64,000 bases of DNA from Rubeoparvulum massiliense (GTDB lineage Bacteria > Bacillota > Bacilli > Rubeoparvulales > Rubeoparvulaceae). This document shows, in pieces, positions 50,676-60,137 of this stretch. The first letter of the stretch is position 1, and each line of letters begins with the position of its first letter. A program made the translations under genes and the position numbers. The stretch is from assembly GCF_001049895.1 (NCBI RefSeq), contig NZ_CVPE01000006.1:468957-532956 (forward strand), given 5' to 3'. The notes beneath the pieces are model-generated. The model was not told where the DNA came from. It saw only the letters and a list, made by a program, of their open reading frames with translations, and made no database searches.

Positions 50676-53144
50676 TTTTGATACGTCTCTATTCTTCTCG
50701 ATCTTCTCCATCTTTCTAGCAAAATAGGCATGTAGGCGATATTCACAGATCTCTTGCGTCATTCGATATAAAAAGCGCAACTCTGCTTCAATAGGATCTA
50801 CATGAAATTGAAACCTAACCCCATCATATGTTGCCCACCCTTTGGAACTTCCAGCCCACTTCGTCATGGGCATCTCTGCGAGCAATTGACTGATTGCTGT
50901 TTCCTCAAAACTGGCTTGAAATCTCAATCCCTTCTTATCAGACCAATCAAGTTTCATACGATAAGGTTTTTCAGTCATAAATTGATAGAAATCAAAAGCG
51001 ATTTCCTGTGGTGTTACTGGAAGAAACCACTCTTTCTCACCACGTTGTAGCATGAGATATAGTAGCACCATCTTATAGCTCTTCGTCATGGAGGTATGTT
51101 CAACCTCTCGGAACCATTGGGAAAAACGATCGTACGAAGTAAGCTCCTCTATACTCAGCTCTCCCATCCACGCAAGGAAGGCTACCCAAGAAGAGAATTC
51201 TTGTTTGAGCACATGACTATCCATAGCGTTCATTAGAGCAAATTCCTTATAGGAAGGCTGTCGACCTAATTCTGCTCGCAATTCTTCGTACGCATGGCGC
51301 AACTGCTCTTTTCGAGGTATCCTTTTCTTTGCCAGTTCCTCTAAGAGCTCAACAACTTGGGTCTCCAAATGGAGCTGACAGGTTGGTGGCAACGATTCTA
51401 CACCTGATTTTTCTGAACCAGTCTTCGCTTTTTCAGTTCCACCTGTTGCTCCTTGCAATGCTTGAAGCTTTAGATCTGCATAGCGATAGTTCCCTACCAA
51501 ATCAATGATCGTACAATACTCTTTGTCTGGATGTAGGCGTAAGCCTCGCCCCATTTGCTGAATAAAGAGAGGTAACGACTCGGTGGGTCGCACAAAGAGT
51601 AGAGTGTCTACCCGGGGAAGATCCGCCCCCTCATTGAGCATATCCACCGTAAATAGAAGCTCAAGGACCCCTGCATTGAGCTGCTGGATTAAACCTTGTC
51701 GCTCATCTGGGTTGGTCCCAGAATGAAGGCAGGCTGCCTTCCAGCCTTGTTGGCGAAAGAAGCGTGCCAGGTAATCTGCCTGGGGAATGGATGAACAAAA
51801 GACAAGCGTCCGTGATTGGCGATGATGTAACCAGGCTTCATAGATGGCTTGACCCACCTCTTTACGTAATTGGGCTTGCAGTAGTTGATTCGCATCATAT
51901 TTTTGCCCTAACCATCGTAGCTGTGAATAGTCAATGGGATCATAAACGCCATAGTAATGATAAGGAACTAACCATCCACGCTGGATCGCTTGAATGAAGT
52001 CTAGACGATAGGCAACATTTCCATCACAAATATTATAAACATCCCGCTGATCGGCCCGATCAGGAGTGGCAGTGATCCCCAATAAAAACTGGGGTTTGAA
52101 GTAAGCTAATATCCGTTGATATGTATTCGCAGCAGCATGGTGAAATTCGTCCACAATGATGCAGTCGAATTCATCAGGGGCAAACTGTTCCAAATGATAC
52201 TCCATTCCTAATGTATATACAGAAGCAAATAGACAGTCAACATCATGGTTCTTCTCCTTCTGATAATAAAAGCCACCTGAACGCTCAGGCATAACAGCAT
52301 GAAAGGAACGATAGGCTTGGTGGAGAATCTCCTCGCGATGAGCAATAAACAGCACTCGTTTAAATTTCCGTGCAAAAAAGGCTGCGAGATAGGTTTTACC
52401 TAGACCTGTAGCCATGACCACCATCGCCTTTGAATAACCATCTGCATAGGTTTCTTCCAGTGCCTCCAACGCTTCTTGCTGAGCTGGACGTGGCTGGATC
52501 TGATCAGGAGAAATATCTTCTGATGAATCGATCTCCATATTCGTATCATCATTTACTTGATCGAAACCATACATGAGTTGGATTGCTTCGCTTTCTACCC
52601 AAGCCTCCTGCAGCTTTGGATATTGACGATAATAGGTATCATAGGCCTCTTGATAGGCTTCCACCACACTCGGAGTAAGCGCAACCGCTTGTTCATGATA
52701 GAAGAGATGATAGAATTGCTCCCAAGCATCCTCTACTATCTGCATCTCTCGCTCCGTATCTAGTGCAAGATTCCATTCAGTTCCTGTGGTTAAGGCACTA
52801 TAAGAAAGATTAGAAGAACCAACGATAACTTGGTCTCCTCCCATGCCACGAAATAGATACGACTTGGGATGAAATGAGACCCCGTTACTATAATAGAGAT
52901 GGATCTCCATTTCTTGATGATAAGGAAGTAATTGTTCCAGTGCTTCTGGCTGTGTTACATAGAGATAGTCACCAAGCAGCCATTGAATTTTCACACCCCG
53001 CTTAAGTGCAGCTTCCAGATCTGGACGAATAAGCTGAACCCCTGATTTCATCACGAAAGAAGTAAGAAATGCAACGGAATGAGCTTGCTGAAGCGCTTGT
53101 TGGAGGGAGCGGACCAGCTGATTCGTTACAAGCTGAAGCTTCAA
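50652..53144 (-). CDS. PLD-nuclease / SF2 helicase fusion protein
   Basis: An 830-residue protein in three parts. Residues 1-150 are a phospholipase-D-fold nuclease domain (SFHPKSYLFRG, His92/Lys94; VGSSNLSYSAL). Residues ~215-560 are a superfamily-2 helicase: Walker A MATGLGKTYLA (~245-255), DEFH box (332-335), TAT (358-360) and motif VI QQMGRGLRLHPD. The C-terminal ~270 residues include YEELRAELGRQPSYKEFALM, like the small DNA-binding repeat of homing endonucleases, and a DUF3427-like region. The combination suggests ATP-driven DNA remodelling plus cleavage. It overlaps the MazG-like gene by 4 bases (ATGA). Confidence 0.85.
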   Translation of the reverse strand: MKLQLVTNQLVRSLQQALQQAHSVAFLTSFVMKSGVQLIRPDLEAALKRGVKIQWLLGDYLYVTQPEALEQLLPYHQEMEIHLYYSNGVSFHPKSYLFRGMGGDQVIVGSSNLSYSALTTGTEWNLALDTEREMQIVEDAWEQFYHLFYHEQAVALTPSVVEAYQEAYDTYYRQYPKLQEAWVESEAIQLMYGFDQVNDDTNMEIDSSEDISPDQIQPRPAQQEALEALEETYADGYSKAMVVMATGLGKTYLAAFFARKFKRVLFIAHREEILHQAYRSFHAVMPERSGGFYYQKEKNHDVDCLFASVYTLGMEYHLEQFAPDEFDCIIVDEFHHAAANTYQRILAYFKPQFLLGITATPDRADQRDVYNICDGNVAYRLDFIQAIQRGWLVPYHYYGVYDPIDYSQLRWLGQKYDANQLLQAQLRKEVGQAIYEAWLHHRQSRTLVFCSSIPQADYLARFFRQQGWKAACLHSGTNPDERQGLIQQLNAGVLELLFTVDMLNEGADLPRVDTLLFVRPTESLPLFIQQMGRGLRLHPDKEYCTIIDLVGNYRYADLKLQALQGATGGTEKAKTGSEKSGVESLPPTCQLHLETQVVELLEELAKKRIPRKEQLRHAYEELRAELGRQPSYKEFALMNAMDSHVLKQEFSSWVAFLAWMGELSIEELTSYDRFSQWFREVEHTSMTKSYKMVLLYLMLQRGEKEWFLPVTPQEIAFDFYQFMTEKPYRMKLDWSDKKGLRFQASFEETAISQLLAEMPMTKWAGSSKGWATYDGVRFQFHVDPIEAELRFLYRMTQEICEYRLHAYFARKMEKIEKNRDVSKEPALILK

Positions 53145-53464
53145 TCTTTCACCTCATGTAAAAAGATGCGCTCTTGGAATGCGCCCCGTTGCTCCGCCTT
53201 CTTCTTACGGATCTCCTCCAACTGTTCCATGTCGCAACCATGGAGAGTAACTAGTGCTCTCATCACTTCTAGAATATCAGCAAGCTCTTCCAGTGCCTCC
53301 TCATCCTTAACAGCGGTTTCATACTCCTTTACTTCTTCGAGTAACTTCTTTTTTAACTCGATGCTGTAGGTAACTTCATCAAGCGTAGAGACTCGACACT
53401 CCTTCCCTGCGGCTTCGATAATAGCTGGTATCCGATCACGAACGAGTTTTTCATAGACTGGCAC
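53141..53464 (-). CDS. MazG-like nucleotide pyrophosphohydrolase
   Basis: A 107-residue helical protein of the all-alpha NTP-pyrophosphohydrolase superfamily. Family motifs are YEKLVRDRIPAIIEAAGKEC, LLEEVKEYETAVKDEEALEE and LADILEVMRALVTLHG, with the acidic EExxE...ExxD metal pattern. It resembles the phosphoribosyl-ATP pyrophosphohydrolase-like branch. Expected reaction: (d)NTP to (d)NMP plus PPi; the preferred nucleotide is unknown. GTG 53464 follows AAGGGG. Translation is coupled to the PLD-helicase gene. Confidence 0.85.
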   Translation of the reverse strand: MPVYEKLVRDRIPAIIEAAGKECRVSTLDEVTYSIELKKKLLEEVKEYETAVKDEEALEELADILEVMRALVTLHGCDMEQLEEIRKKKAEQRGAFQERIFLHEVKD

Positions 53465-53493
53465 GAGCTGAACCCCTTCCTAGTCAATAGATG

Positions 53494-53874
53494 TTAGCCA
53501 TCATATGGGACAAGATTAGGTATGGCATTCCGAATGCCCCCACGTGGATTGGGGACATCCCCTTGATACCGGGGAATGAGATGAACATGGAGATGCATAA
53601 TGGTCTGACCGCCCCATTCTCCCACATTCACACCAATATTGTAGCCATCAGGATGGTACGTCTCATCGAGTAATTCCTTCCCTTTACGCAGGAGATCATC
53701 AATCGCCTGGATCTCCTCTGGGGTAGCATCAAAATAAGTGGGGACATGACGCTTGGGAACGATGAGTAAATGTCCGCGTTGCACAGGAAAATGATCAAAG
53801 AATGCCTTTACCCATTGATTCTCTAATACAATTTCCTGCTGATCTTTTTCACAAAATACGCAGGCCACAATCAA
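53494..53874 (-). CDS. HIT-family nucleotide hydrolase
   Basis: A 126-residue histidine-triad protein: CVFCEKDQQEIVLENQWVKA near the N-terminus, RGHLLIVPKRHVPTYF, and the triad HLHVHLIPRYQGD. It belongs to the Hit/Fhit-like branch that hydrolyses dinucleotide polyphosphates or AMP-adducts. It precedes the MazG-like gene by 30 bases in the same direction, so all three genes are probably one transcript centred on nucleotides and nucleic acids. Confidence 0.92.
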   Translation of the reverse strand: MIVACVFCEKDQQEIVLENQWVKAFFDHFPVQRGHLLIVPKRHVPTYFDATPEEIQAIDDLLRKGKELLDETYHPDGYNIGVNVGEWGGQTIMHLHVHLIPRYQGDVPNPRGGIRNAIPNLVPYDG

Positions 53875-54105
53875 CGCTCCTTCTATACAATTCTGTTAGT
53901 CTGATTATACCATAGTTTCCCTTCTTAACTTCTTACTCCTTTATCTCACCCGTCTCAGCAATCTTTGCTATTTTGTCATAATTAACTGCCCATTACCTCT
54001 TTGCTCTGTGTTACGATTTTAATTGTTCGTGTTACTAATATATAATTCAATGATTGTAAATCGCTTCCTACATCACAAGAAGGAGCCGTTTACAATGAGA
54101 CAGGA

Positions 54106-55752
54106 GTGAAGAGATTGGTACGGAAACATTTTGGATGGTTGATCTTGCTTCTCATCATTCCCGCCCTCTTATTATCTGGGTGTGGTGATGCCAAAACAGC
54201 TGAGGGGACACAAGATTCTGCAAAAGCAGGAGAGCAAGTTTCAGGTAATCTTGTAAAAGAGGAACTAGTTCTCGCCATTGGCTATGAGCCTGAAAATGGC
54301 TTCGACCCTACCACCGGCTGGGGACGTTACGGTTCTCCCCTTTTCCAAAGCACCTTATTAGCTCGTGATCATGAGATGAACATCATCTATGATCTCGCTA
54401 CAGAATATAGTCTAGACCCCAATGGCTTGGTATGGACGGTGAAGATTCGCGATGATGTGAAGTTCTCTGATGGTGAGCCATTAACTGCCGAAGATGTGGT
54501 CTATACCTTCGAGACCGCTGCCCAAAGTGGATCCGTCATCGACTTAAACAATCTAGAAAAAGCAGAGATCATCGATAGTAATTCGGTGCAATTCACTTTG
54601 AAACAACCTCAATCTACTTTCTTACACGCACTCTGCTCACTGGGGATTGTACCCAAGCATGCCCATGGTGATGATTATGCACAGCATCCCATCGGCTCCG
54701 GTCCCTTCCAGCTTGTTCAGTGGGATAAAGGCCAACAGATCATTGTGGAGGCCAATCCGTATTATTATGGAGAGCCCTCTCCGTTCAAGCGCCTCACTTT
54801 CTTATTCCTTGAGGAGGATGCCGCCTTCGCCGCTGCCCAAGCTGGTCAAGTGGATATGGCATTCGTGCTTCCTACCTATGCCAATCAAGAGGTCGCAGGG
54901 ATGCACCTCGTCCGTTTAGCAAGTGTAGATAATCGTGGGATTCTCTTCCCCTATGTTCCTGCTGGTGAACAAACAGCCGATGGTTACCCCATTGGTAATG
55001 ATGTCACTACAGATATTGCCATTCGTAAAGCCATTAATATTGCCTTAGATCGTGAAGCATTGGTAGAAGGTGTCTTCGAAGGCTATGGTACACCTGCCTA
55101 CTCCGTTTGTGATGGCCTACCTTGGTTTAATACAGAAACGGTTTTTGAAGATGGTGAGCTAGAGAAAGCTCAACAAATTCTCAGCGAGGCAGGTTGGAAG
55201 GATCAAGATGGTGACGGTATTCTGGAAAAAGGTGATCTCAAGGCACAGTTTACCTTAATCTATCTTGCCAATGATGCTTCTCGGCAATCCCTCTCCATCG
55301 CCATTGCAGATATGCTGAAGCCCCTTGGCATTCAAGTAGATCTCAAAGGGGAAAGCTGGGATGGGATCGCCAAAGCCATGTACTCTACCCCCATTCTCTT
55401 TGGCTGGGGCAGTCAAGATCCCTTGGAACTCTATAATCTCTATAGCAGCACCACCGTTGGAAATGGTTGGTATAATACTGGTTATTATCAGAATGCTGTG
55501 GTAGATGAGCATATGGAAAAAGCTTTAGCTGCTACCTCTGAGGAGGAAGCACTACAATATTGGAAATTAGCACAATGGGATGGCAAAACAGGCTGTAGCG
55601 CCCTCGGCGATGCGCCTTGGGCTTGGCTCGTCAATCGGGACCACCTCTATTTAGTTCGTGATGGACTAGAAATCGGCGAGGAAGCGATCCAACCTCATAG
55701 TCATGGCTGGCCAGTGACCGCCAATATTGCCCAATGGCATTGGCAAGAATAA
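54106..55752 (+). CDS. Peptide/nickel-class ABC substrate-binding lipoprotein
   Basis: A ~548-residue SBP_bac_5 lipoprotein. The signal and lipobox LLLSGC are near residues 20-26, followed by a Ser/Ala/Gln-rich linker, then YEPENGFDPTTGWGRYGSPL and VKIRDDVKFSDGEPLTAEDV, both typical of NikA/OppA-like proteins. It binds a small peptide, opine or metal chelate outside the membrane. GTG 54106 overlaps the stop of a 4-codon leader (ATG at 54094, AAGGAG upstream); TTG 54115 is an alternative start. First gene of a complete five-gene importer. Confidence 0.88.
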   Translation: MKRLVRKHFGWLILLLIIPALLLSGCGDAKTAEGTQDSAKAGEQVSGNLVKEELVLAIGYEPENGFDPTTGWGRYGSPLFQSTLLARDHEMNIIYDLATEYSLDPNGLVWTVKIRDDVKFSDGEPLTAEDVVYTFETAAQSGSVIDLNNLEKAEIIDSNSVQFTLKQPQSTFLHALCSLGIVPKHAHGDDYAQHPIGSGPFQLVQWDKGQQIIVEANPYYYGEPSPFKRLTFLFLEEDAAFAAAQAGQVDMAFVLPTYANQEVAGMHLVRLASVDNRGILFPYVPAGEQTADGYPIGNDVTTDIAIRKAINIALDREALVEGVFEGYGTPAYSVCDGLPWFNTETVFEDGELEKAQQILSEAGWKDQDGDGILEKGDLKAQFTLIYLANDASRQSLSIAIADMLKPLGIQVDLKGESWDGIAKAMYSTPILFGWGSQDPLELYNLYSSTTVGNGWYNTGYYQNAVVDEHMEKALAATSEEEALQYWKLAQWDGKTGCSALGDAPWAWLVNRDHLYLVRDGLEIGEEAIQPHSHGWPVTANIAQWHWQE

Positions 55753-55792
55753 TTGTTTTAGTAGATATAAGTCGTAAGGAGGTATGCAGATC

Positions 55793-56785
55793 GTGAAGTC
55801 TCATCAGATATTACGCTACGTCACAGGAAAATTAGTACGAATCACCACATTAATCCTTGCGCTCTGCATTCTCTCCTTCTGGCTCGTGAGTAACTCTCCC
55901 ATCGATCCAGTCCAGGCCTATGTTGGTGCAGATCTTATGCGCGTAGGTCCAGAGCAGCGTGCCATGATCGCCGCCTATTGGGGGCTGGATCAGCCACCGC
56001 TGGAGCAATTTATGCACTGGGGGAAGGCCGCCCTCCAAGGTGATTCGGGAACCTCCATGATCTTTCGTCAACCTGTAATCGAGGTGCTTGGGGAGCGATT
56101 TCGTGCTTCCCTTGCCTTGATGGGGGTAGCCTGGGTCATTTCAGGAATCCTGGGCTTCCTGCTAGGAGTCATCGCAGGCATGGGTCCAGGAACCTGGGTA
56201 GATCGGATCATTCAATGGTATTGCTTTACCCTTGCCTCCACGCCCACGTTCTGGTTAGGGATGCTCTTTCTCATGATTTTTGCCGTTTGGCTCGGATGGT
56301 TCCCGGTGGGACTGGGCGTACCTGCTGGTGTCCTCGCAGAAGAGGTTACCCTAGGAGCAAGGATTCATCATCTCATTCTTCCAGCCTTAACGCTGAGCCT
56401 ACTCGGTGTGGCCAATGTTGCACTGCATACACGACAAAAGGTGATCGATGTATTAGATAGCGACTATATTCTCTATGCGAAGGCGCAAGGTGTGCAGGGA
56501 CTCCCCTTGGTATGGCGGCACATTGTCCGAAATGTTGCTTTACCAGCCATTACCTTACAGTTTGCTGCATTGGGAGAGCTCTTTGGTGGGTCTGTCCTTG
56601 CGGAACAAGTCTTCTCCTATCCTGGTTTAGGGCAAGCGACCATACAAGCTGGCTTACGCGGTGATGTCCCCTTATTGTTAGGCATCGTCATCTTTAGTGC
56701 CCTCTTTGTCTTTATGGGTAATCTGCTTGCGGATTTAATCTATCGGGTGGTTGATCCGAGAATAAGGAGGGGACAGATTCGATGA
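55793..56785 (+). CDS. ABC importer permease, NikB/OppB type
   Basis: A 330-residue permease of the binding-protein-dependent family with six helices (ITTLILALCILSFWLVSNSP near the start; ISGILGFLLGVIAGMG; FWLGMLFLMIFAVWLGWFPV) and an EAA-type loop (YILYAKAQGVQGLPLVWRHI). AAGGAGGT lies 8 bases before GTG 55793, which is preferred over the ATG at 55784 that abuts the site. It overlaps the next permease by 4 bases. Confidence 0.92.
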   Translation: MKSHQILRYVTGKLVRITTLILALCILSFWLVSNSPIDPVQAYVGADLMRVGPEQRAMIAAYWGLDQPPLEQFMHWGKAALQGDSGTSMIFRQPVIEVLGERFRASLALMGVAWVISGILGFLLGVIAGMGPGTWVDRIIQWYCFTLASTPTFWLGMLFLMIFAVWLGWFPVGLGVPAGVLAEEVTLGARIHHLILPALTLSLLGVANVALHTRQKVIDVLDSDYILYAKAQGVQGLPLVWRHIVRNVALPAITLQFAALGELFGGSVLAEQVFSYPGLGQATIQAGLRGDVPLLLGIVIFSALFVFMGNLLADLIYRVVDPRIRRGQIR

Positions 56786-57672
56786 ATGATACCAATCATT
56801 GTGAGATGAATAGTGATCAACTGGATCTTCCAGTACCACGATTCAAGCGCTTCTGTCTAAATCGGCGCCAATGGACCATTGTGACTACCGTGGTCTCCTT
56901 CTTAATTCTCCTTAGTATTTTTTTAAGTGGCTGGCTGATGGGGAACGAACGTCTGACGACAAACTTCGCTGTGCGGAATCAGGCACCCTCCCTCTCCTAT
57001 CTTTTTGGTACCGATTGGTTAGGGCGAGATATGCTAATTCGGACCGTGAAGGGACTCTCCTTAAGTATCAGTGTGGGAATCATGGCAGCAGCCATCAGTG
57101 CTGTTATCGCTTTGGCCTTAGGGATGTTAGCCGCCACCATGGGTAAATGGATGGATGCCTTCATCTCCTGGTTGGTGGACCTTTTTTTAGGGGTCCCCCA
57201 TCTGGTAATCCTCATTTTGATTGCCTTCACCTTAGGCGGTGGTGCCAAGGGGGTCATCGTAGGGATCGCTTTAACCCATTGGCCCAGTCTGACCCGGGTG
57301 ATCCGCGCGGAAGTATTACAATTACGGTCGGCAGAGTATATTCAAGTCTCACGACGTTTGGGAAGATCTCGTTGGTGGATCGCTTCTCGTCATATGCTGC
57401 CCCATCTCCTTCCGCAGCTCTTGATCGGGTTTATCTTACTCTTCCCTCATGCGATCTTACATGAAGCAGCCATTACCTTTTTGGGACTGGGATTATCGCC
57501 CCATCAACCAGCGATTGGGATCATCCTAGCCGAGTCCATGCGTTATCTATCTACCGGGATGTGGTGGTTAGCCTTCTTCCCTGGGCTCACCTTACTCTTG
57601 GTGGTCCGTACCTTCGATATTGTGGGTCATAATCTACAGCAACTATTCGATCCCCACCATGCCCATCAGTGA
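56782..57672 (+). CDS. ABC importer permease, NikC/OppC type
   Basis: A 296-residue permease: one N-terminal helix (IVTTVVSFLILLSIFLSGWL), then LFGTDWLGRDMLIRTVKGLS, the hallmark OppC loop, five more helices, and the EAA loop YIQVSRRLGRSRWWIASRHM. ATG 56782 overlaps the previous stop (ATGA). It pairs with the upstream permease to form the transport channel. Confidence 0.93.
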   Translation: MNDTNHCEMNSDQLDLPVPRFKRFCLNRRQWTIVTTVVSFLILLSIFLSGWLMGNERLTTNFAVRNQAPSLSYLFGTDWLGRDMLIRTVKGLSLSISVGIMAAAISAVIALALGMLAATMGKWMDAFISWLVDLFLGVPHLVILILIAFTLGGGAKGVIVGIALTHWPSLTRVIRAEVLQLRSAEYIQVSRRLGRSRWWIASRHMLPHLLPQLLIGFILLFPHAILHEAAITFLGLGLSPHQPAIGIILAESMRYLSTGMWWLAFFPGLTLLLVVRTFDIVGHNLQQLFDPHHAHQ

Positions 57673-57704
57673 TACGCCATGACCTGGCAGAAAGGAGCAA
57701 ACCC

Positions 57705-58661
57705 ATGGATCAAACAAGTAAAGCAATCTCCTCCCCATCCCCTTTACTGAAAGTGAAGGATTTAAGCGTCTCCTTTCGCCAGTATACGAAGGGTCTGCGC
57801 AAAACCGTCACCCAGGTGATCTCCAATCTCGATGTAGAGATCCATGCTGGTGAGGTCCTCGCCGTGGTGGGTTCCAGTGGTTCGGGCAAAAGTCTGCTCG
57901 CCCATGCCATTCTTGGCATCCTCCCAGCCAATGCTACAATCACGGGAATCTTGCAATTTCGAGGTGAAGAACTAACCTCAAAGAAACAGGCTGCTTTACG
58001 AGGTAAACAGTTGGCTCTGATCCCTCAATCGGTGAACTATCTGGACCCATTAATGCAGGTGGGCAAACAGGTACAGCATGCTGTGAGAGGCAAGGATGCT
58101 CGCGCTGTACAAGAAGCGGTCTTTGCCCGCTACCAGCTTGTCCCTGAAGTGGCAAGCTTCTATCCCTTCCAATTGTCTGGCGGCATGGCACGGCGCGTAC
58201 TCATTGCTAATGCCTTGGTACGTGATGCACAATTGATTATCGCCGATGAGCCGACAACGGGTCTCGATGGGAGTGTAATTGCTGAAACACTAGGCCATTT
58301 TCGTCAATTGGCTGATGAAGGACGTGGTGTCATGATGATCACCCATGATATTGAGGCAGCGCTCTCCATTGCAGATCGGATTGCCATCTTTTACGCTGGG
58401 ACTACGGTAGAGATTGCTCCCGTCGCTAACTTCTGTGGTGAAGGTGATGCCCTTCGTCATCCCTATAGCCGTGCACTTTGGCAAGCACTCCCCCAGAATC
58501 AGTTTCGACCCATTCCCGGCTTTCAGCCCCAGCCCCATCAGCTACCCACAGGTTGCTTGTTCCATCCCCGCTGTTCCATGGCGACAGCAGCCTGTAAAAC
58601 CGTAGCACCTGAAGCACGTCAGGTGCGTGGAGGAATGGTGAGGTGTCTTCATGCAACTTAA
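57705..58661 (+). CDS. ABC importer ATPase, NikD/OppD type
   Basis: A 318-residue ATPase: Walker A VGSSGSGKSLLAHAI (~53-67), signature LSGGMARRVLIANALV, Walker B LIIADEPTTGLD and the C-terminal oligopeptide-type extension with TGCLFHPRCSMATAACK, a cysteine-bearing segment that can hold an iron-sulfur cluster in OppD/NikD proteins. ATG 57705 is chosen for AGAAAGGAG; the earlier start at 57669 has none. Its 3' end overlaps the last gene by 11 bases. Confidence 0.92.
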   Translation: MDQTSKAISSPSPLLKVKDLSVSFRQYTKGLRKTVTQVISNLDVEIHAGEVLAVVGSSGSGKSLLAHAILGILPANATITGILQFRGEELTSKKQAALRGKQLALIPQSVNYLDPLMQVGKQVQHAVRGKDARAVQEAVFARYQLVPEVASFYPFQLSGGMARRVLIANALVRDAQLIIADEPTTGLDGSVIAETLGHFRQLADEGRGVMMITHDIEAALSIADRIAIFYAGTTVEIAPVANFCGEGDALRHPYSRALWQALPQNQFRPIPGFQPQPHQLPTGCLFHPRCSMATAACKTVAPEARQVRGGMVRCLHAT

Positions 58662-59289
58662 TGCAAGTAATCTTGGCTTCCATTATCCGAATGGGCCATG
58701 GATCTTCCGTCATCTTGATATCACATTACAAACCGGTGAAGTGGTTGGTTTAACTGGTCCAAGTGGGAGCGGTAAGACCACCTTGGCACGAATCTTAGCT
58801 GGCTATGAGGAGCCTCATGAGGGTCAGGTAACCCTCCATGGTGGAATGCCCTCCAGTTCTGCGTCACATACTGCAGCTTTTCACCCAGTACAATTGATCT
58901 TTCAGCATCCAGAGAAGGCTGTGAACCCACGCTGGCGTATGCGCCAAACCTTATATGAAGGCTGGAATCCTCCTGATGAGTTCCTACACGACCTAGGGAT
59001 TGAACAAGCATGGCTGAATCGCTGGCCTAATGAATTATCCGGCGGCGAGCTGCAACGCTTCTGTGTGGCCCGCGCCCTAAGTCCAGCAACCCAATTCCTC
59101 ATCGCAGACGAAATGACAGCTATGCTGGATGCCATCACTCAAGCACAGATCTGGCAGGTGATTCAAAGTAAAGTAGAAGCCCAGCAACTGGGTGTACTCA
59201 TGATTAGTCATGATCAGCATCTCCTTCAGCGACTAGCTACACGAATGATCTCCTTATCCCCCTATCATGGAAAGGAACCTTCAATATAA
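58651..59289 (+). CDS. ABC importer ATPase, NikE/OppF type (short)
   Basis: A 212-residue ATPase: Walker A TGPSGSGKTTLAR, signature LSGGELQRFCVARAL, Walker B FLIADEMTAMLD (Met in the position usually Pro) and H-loop MISHD. It is shorter than OppF (~310) and lacks the C-terminal cysteine extension, as in NikE/CntF-type subunits. It is the last gene of the importer; a strong terminator follows. Confidence 0.9.
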   Translation: MQLNASNLGFHYPNGPWIFRHLDITLQTGEVVGLTGPSGSGKTTLARILAGYEEPHEGQVTLHGGMPSSSASHTAAFHPVQLIFQHPEKAVNPRWRMRQTLYEGWNPPDEFLHDLGIEQAWLNRWPNELSGGELQRFCVARALSPATQFLIADEMTAMLDAITQAQIWQVIQSKVEAQQLGVLMISHDQHLLQRLATRMISLSPYHGKEPSI

Positions 59290-59322
59290 TTTACTATCAA
59301 TCAATACAACGAGAAACCTGAT

Positions 59323-59373
59323 AAAAATGCCTGTACCTAAGATTACCACGTAATCATTGATACAGGCATTTTT
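59323..59373 (+). terminator. Terminator of the ABC importer operon
   Basis: Perfect 13-bp arms AAAAATGCCTGTA / TACAGGCATTTTT with a nested GATTAC/GTAATC stem. Confidence 0.9.
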
Positions 59374-59428
59374 AACTAAACTAGCCAAGAAGTCTCCCAC
59401 ATCCATCATTAGCTAGATTGTAAGGAGT

Positions 59429-59644
59429 TTACAGATCTTCTTCACTTTTATACTCTAAAATATCCCCAGGCTGGCATTCTAATGCTTTGCATATTGCTTC
59501 TAAAGTTGAAAGCCTAATTGCTTTTGCCTTTCCATTTTTCAATATAGAAAGGTTAGCCATCGTAATTCCAACCCTCTCCGAAAGTTCTGTTACGCTCATT
59601 TTTCTTTTAGCCAGCATCACATCAATGTTGATTATAATCGCCAT
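59429..59644 (-). CDS. XRE/Cro-type helix-turn-helix regulator (YozG-like)
   Basis: A 71-residue single-domain DNA-binding protein (MLAKRKMSVTELSERVGIT, LSILKNGKAKAIRLSTLEAI, CKALECQPGDIL). ATG 59644 has GAGGTGA at the right distance; the GTG at 59653 is too close. Cotranscribed after a DUF2975 membrane protein, a recurrent pair in Firmicutes; function unknown. Confidence 0.9.
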   Translation of the reverse strand: MAIIINIDVMLAKRKMSVTELSERVGITMANLSILKNGKAKAIRLSTLEAICKALECQPGDILEYKSEEDL

Positions 59645-59654
59645 ACTATTCACC

Positions 59655-60137
59655 TCAGACCGTTAAATCATTTTCTGATTTTATCTTAATCGCTTCTTGT
59701 AAAAGTCTTTGGAGAACAGCAGCAAAGACTGCGATAACCATAGAGGCAAAAATAAAGAGCATTCCAATCAATATGACACCTGGGGCATCGTCTAACTCCG
59801 CAAAGATATAGAAAAATGGCATCGCAACTACGTATAAGCCACTGATGATGATTGCACAATATTTAATATTTTTTAAAGCCCTTACAGATATTTCTGAGAA
59901 CGCTTCGTTCTTGTCAATATAGCATAAAAGTTTAAAAGCCTGATATAATGCAACGAAAAACGGTATCACCGATACATACATAACGATTACGATACCATAT
60001 AGTACAAAAGCGAAATTCGAACTACTTTCAACTGCTTCTTTCGCTAGTATAGGCAACCCAAATATACATAAAGCAAGAACTGGAGTTCCAATAAGAATAA
60101 CAGCGAGCTTTAAAAATAGTGTTGATCCTCGTTTCAT
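59655..60137 (-). CDS. DUF2975 membrane protein
   Basis: A 160-residue four-helix protein (LAVILIGTPVLALCIFGLP; FAFVLYGIVIVMYVSVIPFF; IKYCAIIISGLYVVAMPFFY; LIGMLFIFASMVIAVFAAVL) with the DUF2975 loop LLCYIDKNEAFSEISVRALK. ATG 60137 follows GAGGTG. The XRE regulator begins 10 bases after its stop, which is the usual partnership; a role as membrane anchor or sensor for the regulator is only inferred. Confidence 0.85.
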   Translation of the reverse strand: MKRGSTLFLKLAVILIGTPVLALCIFGLPILAKEAVESSSNFAFVLYGIVIVMYVSVIPFFVALYQAFKLLCYIDKNEAFSEISVRALKNIKYCAIIISGLYVVAMPFFYIFAELDDAPGVILIGMLFIFASMVIAVFAAVLQRLLQEAIKIKSENDLTV

